DNA from: Druceiella hillmani
Lineage: Eukaryota; Arthropoda; Insecta; Lepidoptera; Hepialidae
Length of the DNA stretch: 64,000 bases
Direction of reading: 5' to 3'
NCBI GenBank assembly: GCA_039881145.1
Contig: JAYKKI010000095.1
Span: 7,678,501-7,742,500 of the forward strand
Position numbers and translations under genes: made by a program. Shown one piece after another: positions 56,321-64,000 of this stretch (within the stretch, counting starts at the first letter, position 1; each line of letters opens with the position of its first letter). Under the pieces are notes generated by a model, which searched no databases, was not told the origin of the DNA, and worked only from the letters and a program-made list of their open reading frames with translations.

Positions 56321-57009
56321 ATTTATTACAGATGCTAATAGAATTCTTTTCACTCAGCGGATATACTCGTATGTAGAATATGCGATCTTCCATACGGCTA
56401 CTACGTGCACGAAGTATCGCTTACTTCGAATGACTTCTCTCTTACTTATTACAAAAGAATTATTGTGTTCAGTAGAAAAAAGAACCATGATTAACTGATA
56501 TAAAGGCTATTTTAAAATAAAGGCATAATATGACTTAAAATATTGGATTTATTTTTTATCCATTAGTATGAGGATTGTACCCTTGTTAGCCCTTAGATTT
56601 CTTTTAAAAGTATGATATAGAAGATTTACAAAACTATATCCTTATGCAATAATATGTTATAAAATTTATTTAATTATAATATTTACAGCTCCACTTTATA
56701 ATGTGATAAGAATCTTTAAACTCACATATTTTGAAAGTTTATGGCTTATTTAAGTAAAATTACCTTGAAAATATTAATCCTATATAGTACCAGTCGGAAA
56801 AACCCTTTAAAAAACCTTTTAATAAATAAATTAAAGGGCTTCAAACAACCATTGAATAAGAAGGGCAGCAAAAATTACATAATAATAAAAATGTAAGGAC
56901 GTGATTGGAACTTTTGCAGTACAGTAACACGTAATAATATTGCATTGAAAATGGTTGCTCGTATTACTATTATTTTATAACTTTCGATACGTTTCTCTAA
57001 TGGAATAAT
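56321..57009. other. AT-rich stretch without recognised features
   Basis: Only short chance frames. Confidence 0.45.
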
Positions 57010-57307
57010 ATTTTTTTTTAAGTTTTACTTTTTCACTTTTAGCGTTTATGATATGTTATGTGATCCAGAATATCACAAACTCACGAACAATTCAGCATTA
57101 CCTCATTTATTATATGATAGCCATTTGCGTTTAATTACGAATATGAGTATAATCAAATATATCTGCATACATGCATACATATTTATATAAATACAGATTT
57201 ATCAATAACATATCCCTCTTTTGGCTTCGCCATAATCAGAGCTTGACATATTTACCTACTTATCTATTTAGTATGCTAAATTGGCGTGAAACAATCATAC
57301 TTTTACA
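57010..57307 (+). mobile_element. Left part of composite repeat, interrupted by mariner
   Basis: TCCAGAATATCACAAACTCA, CATATCCCTCTTTTGGCTTC and ATATTTACCTACTTATCTAT correspond to 46.61-46.85 kb. The match stops where the mariner end begins at 57308, and related sequence resumes beyond the SINE at about 58767. Confidence 0.65.
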
Positions 57308-57369
57308 TAAGAGGAGAGGTCAAAAAGTGCGCGAAATGGGGTGGAGGAAAAGTAAAAAAAACGTGGTGC

Positions 57370-58262
57370 TATTTTCCCTTTTCAATATATTCTTTCTAAA
57401 CCTTAATACTTTTCTCAAATCTGTTGATTAATTTATTTATACCCTCGAAAATATGTTTTCTCTTTGTCTATAAAACAAGCTGAAATTTCAGACTTAATTG
57501 ACCTTTTTCATTTTTGGAACCAATACTGGTCGCAGGCGCCAAATTTAAGCTGCAAGGTGAGTGTTGTAATATTTGAAAGCTACCCTTATGAAAGGCAGCC
57601 ATAGCAATATAGCCCTTGTATGTAGGTGCATTGTCGTGCAAAAACAGGACACCTTTTCCTAATTTTCATCATATTTTCTTCTTCAATGCTTCTCTAAGCG
57701 GCTTTAGTAGACTGGCAAAATATTCTTCTGTTATAAAAACACCCTTATCATTGAAGTTAATGAGCAGGATACCCTCTGCATCTCAGAAAAACGTGGGTCA
57801 TGACTTTTCTGGGCGATTGCGATACCTCCAACTTCTTAAGAGGTGGAGTACCCGTTTTATGCCACTGTGAGGATTGCTGCTTGGATTCAAGCTCATAATG
57901 ATGAATCTAAGTTTCGTCAAAAGAAAAAAAAAATTCGATTCAAATTTCTATAGAGATTCAAAAATTTGCGTGAATACTTAATAGGTTGTTGCTTTAACGG
58001 CGGAGTGAGCATTCTCGGCACCCGTCTAGCGCTGCCTTTCGACATACTTTGATAGTCATGAAGAAAATTCATTACGACTGTAAAAGATACTTCAACCACT
58101 GCTCCCGACTGCTTCTTCTTTAATCGGACATTATACAATACAAGTTTTTCAACAATGTCAGTGGAGGTGACCTAGATCAGCCAGCTTGAGCACGGATCTT
58201 CTTCTATCGAATTTTTGCCTTGTTTTAAGAGATTATGTCACTGGTAAATCATGGTCATACTA
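57370..58262 (-). pseudogene. Decayed mariner transposase (second lineage)
   Basis: In reading direction the recognised blocks are: LLKQGKNSIEEDP near 58225; VTSTDIVEKLVLYNVRLKKK (58165-58110), the DNA-binding/linker part; KGSARRVPRMLT near 58035; FDET then a stop in place of Trp, then IHHYELESKQQSSQW (57920-57865), the first catalytic Asp block; LFLHDNAPTYKGYIAMAAFH (57645-57585), the second Asp; LQHSPCSLNLAPATS near 57555, where the third catalytic Asp of the D34D signature is replaced; and FEKSIKV, stop, KEYIEKGK near 57385, the family's C-terminal end. At least two frameshifts and several stops interrupt it. The 73-codon minus frame at 57917-58138 is one intact segment of it. It sits between inverted ends, so the whole element is preserved. 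Confidence 0.9.
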
Positions 58263-58318
58263 GAATAAGACAACCGATGACATCTCATTCACTACTACTT
58301 GTAAATACCACAAGTATA

Positions 58319-58359
58319 TCATCAAGTTCCTTACACTTACTCCGTAAGGAACTTGATGA
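58319..58359. repeat. Perfect hairpin inside the mariner, 16-bp arms
   Basis: TCATCAAGTTCCTTAC and its exact complement GTAAGGAACTTGATGA flank the loop ACTTACTCC, in the 5' part of the mariner upstream of the recognised transposase. Confidence 0.93.
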
Positions 58360-58582
58360 CAGCTCGAAATTCGATCTTATTTATAGTTGATAAATTCATC
58401 CGGAAAGAGTTGCCTGATCAATGATAGCTTAGAGGTTAATGACACAATCAAAGTGAAACTTGGTATATATACTTGAAATGAGTCGTTCATTACGAGTATA
58501 TGTACCAGCGACTATATGATTAAGCAACTTTCACCCCTCGCCATCAACTCCATTTGCGAACTTTTGACATGCCTTCGTATAT

Positions 58583-58766
58583 CTCGTCGCCGTGGTGAGT
58601 TGGGTTGATCACGGTCTTTGACGACGCGGCACACCGTGGGGACCCGGGTTCAATTCCCAGCCGTTCGTAGAACGGGGACTGGTCTCATGGTTGGCGGTAA
58701 GAGATTGCCCTCGTAGCAATAAGTCAGCCAGATGTATCAATTAGATACATTAAAGTAGATAAATAA
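58583..58766 (+). mobile_element. tRNA-derived SINE, plus copy
   Basis: A-box match TGGTGAGTTGG at about 58593 and B-box match GGGTTCAATTCCCAG at about 58647 lie at tRNA-like spacing. The body then follows: TCGTAGAACGGGGACTGGTC, CATGGTTGGCGGTAAGAGAT, TGCCCTCGTAGCAATAAGTC. The short tail is ATTAGATACATTAAAGTAGA. It matches the minus-strand SINE at 48701-48887. Transcription by RNA polymerase III is known for this class. Activity of this copy is unknown. It is inserted next to the right end of the mariner. Confidence 0.9.
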
Positions 58767-59760
58767 ATATATCTGCATATACTTATGTAAATACCTACAA
58801 ATATCCTGGTTGCTTTATGCCTTTTCATGTGCCTGTATTTAGTTCTCTTACATGCAGTAATGATATCCTAATTGATGCGTGCTTTTGTATTTATTTTGAT
58901 CATATTTACTTACCAGCTTACCTATATTCTAGTTGTTTCATGTCTTTTTATGTACCTGTATATATTTATCTATTTACCAAAAATATCTTAGTTGCTTCGA
59001 GCCTTTGTTTGTTCATGTACCTACTTATCTACCAACTGACTTTGTTATGTCCTTGCTTATATCAAAATAAATAAAACGAGTTCAAACTTGTTGAGTTTAT
59101 TCCTCATTGTTAAGAAATTCATGTTGCAACCTTCCATCTCGGAACCAAACTCTGGCCACTACTTCTTTTACAAAAAGACTCGTTAATTCATGCTCCATCG
59201 TCAGACCATGGTCACCGTCTGTGACCAAAATATTCATCCAGACAAGTCAAAAATCTACTCCAAGACAAGAATATGTTGCTCACCATCAAATAATTCTTGC
59301 TGCCAGCTTCCGGGTCCATCATCAGACTCAGGTCACTATTTATGATCAAATGAATCGTCAAGAGTCACGAAATAAACGAGCCTAAACTCGATAAAGCTAC
59401 TTTTTCTGAATCCTATCACCACCTTCCAGATTTATAATCAAACTTTAGCCACCATTTGTGACTAAAGTACTCATAAAAACTTGTCAAATGAGCTTAAATT
59501 CTTCAAAGGAGTCTCGTACTCTAAATCGCTGAGGATATCTTGAGGATTTTCCGTAGCCCATCTGATGATGGTCTTGGTCATATTTATATTGGACTGGTCT
59601 GAAAACATTTCCTTTAAAAAAAGATGAAAATCGGTTAACATATCTCATAAATCCACTTTTTTAATGCATATACAATCGATTACAAGTTGTGATTATACAA
59701 TGAATTAAAAAAGTGGATTTATGAACCTCTTCCGAAGTCGGTTAAAAAAGAAATATATTT
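58767..59760 (+). mobile_element. Right part of composite repeat with two minisatellites
   Basis: 58790-59080 has three to four loose repeats of GTTGYTTCATGYCTTTT(T/C)ATG-ACCTGTATATATTTA. 59100-59560 has repeats of about 90-120 bp built from CCATCATCAGACTCAGGTCA, AAACTTTAGCCACCATTTGT, GACTAAAGTACTCATAAAAA and CTTGTCAAATGAGC. The end holds CCGAAGTCGGTTAAAAAAG, a phrase very common in lepidopteran repeats, and a terminal inverted repeat. A non-autonomous Helitron-like or SINE-like element is possible, but no diagnostic terminus was confirmed. Frames here are repeat translations. Confidence 0.7.
59646..59723. repeat. Inverted repeat, 19-bp arms, 40-bp loop
   Basis: CATAAATCCACTTTTTTAA (59646-59664) and its exact complement (59705-59723) lie near the end of the composite repeat. 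The loop holds CAATCGATTACAAGTTGTGA. Confidence 0.92.
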
Positions 59761-60209
59761 ACTTTCATGATATACATTATATATTTATTTTCATGGAATC
59801 TGATCATCGATACATTTTTAGATGGGATCTTAACTAATTTGTCACAAAATACAAAAAGGAAAAAAATTAACTTGACTCTTCACGCATGTAATATGGGGGC
59901 CTACCCATCGATTGCAAATACACATGCGGGGACATAGTTTTTCAAAATAGAAATGAATTATTCAAATGGTTTCGTTAATTCTTATTTTTAAGCTCCCATT
60001 GTGAAATATAAATCTCAAAGTTATACCCTTCTCTAATTTTTTACTATGAATTTGAAAAATCTGAAAAAATTCTAGATAATATCCGACTGTTGGAAGGTCC
60101 AATTAAATTTATTTCGATTAATTTTTATTAGTATTTCAAGTGATGTATGCAAAATCCTACATTACATGTGTTTCAATTGGCATTTGGTCAGTTTTTATTG
60201 CAGTGAAAC

Positions 60210-60880
60210 AAATTTCTTTATAGTAAAATTTCAAGATCGAATTTCGTGTAACGTTTTTCATGCAAGTTTAGTTGTAACAACTGGATGTAACGAATCTATC
60301 GCAAGAAGAACGGAAAATAGGTACTTAGCTAACAACCTAGGAAGATTGATGAACACGATAGAATAAGACGAGGTTCACAAAAATAAACAAAAATTATGCT
60401 CACTACTTCAATTAGCCGTTTTGCATGTTTTGTGTGTTAAAAGTAAACTCAAAATTTCGTCTATTTATTTATCTACTTATGATTGATTAATTAATAATTT
60501 TGTGTTTACTTCATCCGTCACAAGACTACCAATACCTATTATTTAATTTATTCGTAGTGAACTCGTACATATAACTATCGTAAAGGTATTTTATAACAGG
60601 AGCCTTCTGGCATATTGAGCTATGTTTTGGTACTGGCATCGCGGCTATTTTAAATTTGTATGTAGATTTATTTTCGTCTTCATTTTGTGAATATTATGCT
60701 TAAGTCCTATACAGACTATAAGTTTTTTAGTTTATTTTCCCTTTTTCTCTCCCTCTCTCTTTCTCTCTGTCGATTTATCTCTTATTATGTAGTTATGAAT
60801 TAAGGTTTAGATCGTCAAAGAAGTTTCACTTCTGTCACGTGAACTTAATTGCAGTATTTTTAATTTAGTGATGGATATAT
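60210..60880 (+). mobile_element. Unclassified dispersed repeat, copy 2
   Basis: GTAAAATTTCAAGATCGAAT, AATCTATCGCAAGAAGAACG, GAACACGATAGAATAAGACG, GTACTGGCATCGCGGCTATT and AAGAAGTTTCACTTCTGTCA followed by CGTG match 53.68-54.7 kb in order. It has a different internal length and a (CTCT)n tract. The 66-codon frame at 60166 lies in it and shows no domain. Confidence 0.7.
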
Positions 60881-61217
60881 TTAGCTCTTTACGATGAATT
60901 AAATAATGAAATTAGAGAAACTTTCCTTGGATGAATAAGATTAGAATACGCATCTTTCCTACCACGTTTATAGTGTTTACGCCAACTTAGAGAATTCTAA
61001 TTCTTTGATCCTCGTTTTCTTTGAATTTATGACTCATAGATTTTTATCGATATAAATAGGTAAATCGGTAAGGTACCGATTGAATGTCGAGCATATTGTT
61101 ACATAACTATCGACGTATTGACATTTGAACTACCAAACTGGATTTTTTGATTAGCTAATAACAGTAATGAAAAACAACTAAAATTAATTCATTGAATTAT
61201 CAATTCGAAGTAAATAG

Positions 61218-61256
61218 CTATATATATATATATATATATATATAATGTATTTATAT

Positions 61257-61327
<71 letters not shown>
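61218..61327. repeat. Long interrupted (TA)n microsatellite
   Basis: About 110 bp of TA repeats in three blocks. Confidence 0.98.
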
Positions 61328-61330
<3 letters not shown>

Positions 61331-62640
61331 CAGACAAGACAAATATAGAAAAATAAGGTAAAAATTTACATAGTGCTTATGCGTCCTTTTTTGGTGTGCT
61401 GTGGATGGGCTAAAAAGTTTCATAAGATATCGCGTTGAATCAAGATTTCAAAAATTATTATAAGGTATTTGAAGAAAAAAAGGGTTTTACAAAAATTATG
61501 GAGCGTAAAATTCTCTAAAAGTTTTGTTGTATGCATTGTATAATTAGCCATTTTCGAGGTATAGCGCGGAGCTTGGGAGTGCATCCCTTATACAACGCTG
61601 CGTATATTGCGGAGCCAGATGCATAGTATACTTTAGAAAGCTAATTATATGAAAAAAATATTATAATTATTAGTAAAGTTAATAAAATCTGAATCGCTTA
61701 TTTATAAAGAATATTTTAAAGTAATATACATCATAGATAAATTCAGTATGTAAGATACAAGAAGACTTTTTTGTTTAGTAAAATCTTTGCAATAACTAAT
61801 CACATAATTAAATGATATAATTTCAATAAGTTACAATTTATATACCTTTTCTATATTCCTATTATATATATATATATATATATATATACAAATATTTTTT
61901 TATAAATAAGCGATTTGTTAACTTTAATAATAATATTAATATCGTCAAATGTAATTAACGTTGTAAAGTGTTCTACACTCCGTAGTATACGTAGCGATAT
62001 TGTAGCGTCTTCCACATTCCATGCTATATTTGGAAAAGAGTTAGAAAACAAAATCAAACTAATAGAGCATTTTATGACTTACAATTTTTGTAACCTCTAA
62101 TGACATGCGATGCGCAGGAAGCAAAATATTCTCAAAAGAAAGATTTCGTGACTTTGGTCTCTGAAATCTCGGCTAATAGACGCGATAACTTACGAGACGT
62201 TTAGCCCATTTTTTAGGATCTCAGAAAAAAGGAATACGCAATTTTTAGGTTTCTTACTTTTATTCCATCCTTATTTGATTAGACTAATAGGACAAAGTTT
62301 CAAAAATCTCTCAATCAAAATTTAACAACACAATAATGTTAACAACATAATAACGACAACAGTTTTCCACCCTATGCGCGTGGGTTATTTATTCCTTAGC
62401 ACTAAACATACCAGTAATCTCTAGCATATTCTACATATTTATTACTAATTGGAAATATCGACAAAATCCTTAGAGATTTAAGGCTTGTAATTTTTCCTTA
62501 AAATTATGACAATTAGTTACTTTTCGCTTAAAAGATAATTTAAAAAAAAATGCTTAATTTACTCCAGATTAGTAACAATCATAATTTAAATGTATTCATT
62601 TATATATCAGCAAGCATTTAAAGTAATTCATACATTTGAG
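61328..62640. other. No recognised gene; includes (TA)n at 61863-61889
   Basis: AT-rich DNA. A short GC-richer stretch (CGGAGCTTGGGAGTGCATCC to TTGCGGAGCC, about 61567-61618) was noted. The frames at 61851-62100 overlap on both strands and lack domains. Confidence 0.45.
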
Positions 62641-62656
62641 TATTCCAGCCCGTTGA

Positions 62657-62953
62657 ATGGACGAACAGATACCAGAATTACAGAGTGCTGGAAAGGTTAT
62701 CAATCAAGTGAAGTGGAGAATGGTTAAGCATTCATACATGGTTAATAAGCACCATACGTGGTTAAGCAAGCATCCGCATCGAGAGGATCGAAGACAAAAC
62801 CCAACCATAAACATCATAGTTGAGACGACTGGAGAGAGAGACATTCGGGTCTTAGATAGCAAAATTGGCAGAGTTATCTTGGGACAAAACAGCATGATTA
62901 CTAAATATTCCCCTGATAGTCAAATAAAAGCAAAAATAAACTATAATTGTTAA
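62657..62953 (+). CDS. Unidentified 98-codon open frame
   Basis: The frame runs from ATG at 62657 to TAA at 62951-62953. The protein is hydrophilic and mixed in composition (MDEQIPELQSAGKVINQVKW near the start, KHPHREDRRQNPTINIIVET in the middle, RDIRVLDSKIGRVILGQNSM towards the end). It has no Ile-Tyr or Asn-Lys runs, and its DNA is less AT-rich than its flanks. A pyrimidine-then-AG string (GTATTCCAG) lies about 8 bases upstream of the start, and an AATAAA signal lies within 20 bases after the stop. So it might be a small gene, a terminal exon or a transposon-derived fragment. I recognise no family, signal peptide or membrane segment. A 63-codon frame on the other strand overlaps it and is taken as the shadow. 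Confidence 0.25.
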   Translation: MDEQIPELQSAGKVINQVKWRMVKHSYMVNKHHTWLSKHPHREDRRQNPTINIIVETTGERDIRVLDSKIGRVILGQNSMITKYSPDSQIKAKINYNC

Positions 62954-63099
62954 TGAAATGAAAATAAAAGCTTTAATCAAAATAATTATTTACTTCTCTT
63001 ATTGATTATGGTGAACTCTAAAAGGTCAGGTCATCTGGAAGGCACGGATAAACAAAAAGCAGGCAAAAATAATGGCACAAATGAGTTGTTTAAAGGGAC

Positions 63100-63240
63100 G
63101 TAAGCCGTGCAGAAGGCGGCGCGACCGGCGGATACAATTGAATACATTTCACACCCAGCGCCGGCGCACCCCACCGAGCAGTTTACTATAATTGCGTAAT
63201 AGTATTATCGCGTACTTACCGCGTAACTGGTTCGCTCCCT
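63100..63240. promoter_or_regulatory. GC-rich block, candidate conserved element
   Basis: GTGCAGAAGGCGGCGCGACC and CACCCAGCGCCGGCGCACCC are followed by CTATAATTGCGTAATAGTAT and a GTACTTACCGCG string that reads as a donor on the minus strand. Composition contrasts strongly with the flanks. Confidence 0.35.
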
Positions 63241-63939
63241 CTGATAGTACTGTAACAACTCCTCTTATTGCTACAGAGAGACGTATTTTAGAGACAATCT
63301 GTCCTCATAGGCAATCTAGATAGCCTCCTTCGACTCTAAGGGTGAGGCCATTAGATTGTTTTTCCCGACGTGTTTGAGTAGTTGGATAAGATCTGGCTCA
63401 ACAGCTACTACCACACTTCACGGTTCTTTACAAGGAATGGTACCTTTCGGGCGAGTGTATATGGCTTTACTATGAGAAATGCACGACGATGCGATGAGAT
63501 TATGCATCAGAATAACACAATAATCGCGCGAATATTTAGGTGGTGATATTTTTAGTTACATTGACTCGATTAGGAGTGGACCGATCTTAGGCATTTAGAG
63601 CGTTCACGAAAGGCGTTCTTGATTAAATGGAGTTACTGAATAACTCATTGAGTGGGGTCAGTCTTTAACTCTGTTGGATGAAAGTGTATGACGGCAGATA
63701 CAGGATACTCTTAGAATACTTTCGAAAAGTCTTTCGTTGTTACGAGTTTTAGTGATTTCCTTCTTTTTTGTATAAGTCCTTGGAGGGGCTCTGAAACAAT
63801 CGGGGTGACGGTGAGAATTGTACAACAATTGCACGTCGTAGTAAATCTCATGAAAATGTTTGCATACCAGTACTAAATTGCACGAGTACCGATTTACATT
63901 GAAAGCAATTACGTACCTTAATTTATATAATTTTCCATT
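63241..63939. other. No recognised gene
   Basis: Less AT-biased than most of the window (ACTCTAAGGGTGAGGCCATT, GGCGAGTGTATATGGC-type stretches). A 101-codon minus-strand frame at 63658-63963 shows no recognisable domain and reaches the edge repeat. It is not supported as a gene. Confidence 0.4.
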
Positions 63940-63979
63940 ACAACGAAGAGTCATTTTTTCCACAACGAAGAGTCATTTT
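63940..63979 (+). repeat. 22-bp tandem duplication
   Basis: ACAACGAAGAGTCATTTT occurs at 63940 and 63962. Confidence 0.93.
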
Positions 63980-64000
63980 GACTATTGGAAAATTTTGTAT

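Larger units (their letters stand above)
57308..58579 (-). mobile_element. Full-length but dead mariner element, about 1268 bp
   Basis: Left end 57310 on (AGAGGAGAGGTCAAAAAGTG then CGCGAAATGG) and right end up to 58577 (CCATTTGCGAACTTTTGACA then TGCCTTCG) are imperfect inverted repeats of about 30 bp. Both are bounded by TA (57308-57309 and 58578-58579), the duplication mariners make. The length, about 1.27 kb, is the normal size of the family. The transposase runs on the minus strand and is broken (see next entry). A tRNA-derived SINE begins within about four bases of the right end. Identification combines the ends, the target duplication and the protein homology, and I consider it firm. Confidence 0.92.

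Noticed and set aside
57616..57870. 84-codon plus-strand frame
   Set aside because: It is the antisense shadow of the minus-strand mariner transposase, whose catalytic blocks can be read on the other strand.
1..64000. Endogenous viral genes, rRNA genes, bacterial operons
   Set aside because: No capsid, viral polymerase or LTR-retrovirus gene blocks, no rRNA stretches, and no tightly packed coding frames with ribosome binding sites were seen.

Overview
The window is about 64 kb of AT-rich animal nuclear DNA with no complete protein-coding gene that I can support. It is most likely from a moth or butterfly. Seven short fragments carry a tail of the kind common in lepidopteran genomes: a GACGGACGGAC-like run, then a motif close to AGTGATCCTATAAGG, then TTCCGTTTTT and TTTTGAGGTACGGAAC-like ends. 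The window also holds mariner transposons, a tRNA-derived SINE, C-terminal remnants of endonuclease/reverse-transcriptase LINEs and many long (TA)n runs. The order-level call rests on recognising repeats, not on a database search. The short open frames spread through the window look like chance frames in AT-rich DNA, microsatellite translations (Ile-Tyr runs) or shadows of repeats.

Layout. 0-10 kb: small tandem arrays with 90-185 bp units, a half copy of a foldback element, and empty AT-rich DNA. 10.4-15.8 kb: a LINE remnant, two CpG-rich blocks, a 27-bp-arm perfect hairpin, and related arrays that include an inverted partner. 16-25.7 kb: a complete foldback element, a 155-bp array, a palindromic TTCTCATGAGAA array, a CpG-rich block, a minus-strand copy of a dispersed element, two more arrays and a decayed mariner transposase. 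26-38.5 kb: four further GC/CpG-rich blocks, a 283-bp inverted-repeat transposon with 32-bp ends, and a 242-bp array whose central units are almost identical. 39-52.9 kb: hairpins, a 190-230 bp array, two GC-rich blocks, a minus-strand SINE, a 69-bp array, a second LINE remnant and a third clear foldback copy. 53-64 kb: an unclassified repeat family with a 54-bp triplication, a plus-strand copy of the element seen at 21.6 kb, and a nested insertion. In that insertion a 1.27-kb mariner with both ends and TA target duplications, followed at once by a SINE, sits inside a minisatellite-bearing repeat. A 98-codon open frame of unknown nature lies at 62.7 kb.

Reading of the whole. The likely picture is a large intergenic region or giant intron. 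It has been filled by decayed transposons and by at least twenty separate mid-length tandem arrays. About ten short CpG-rich islands stand out from the AT background and are the best candidates for conserved regulatory elements or non-coding first exons. Only a cross-species alignment or RNA data can tell which. Two mariner lineages, two LINE tails, one SINE family and at least three non-autonomous families record successive insertions, and all the recognised coding remnants are inactivated by stops, frameshifts or lost catalytic residues.
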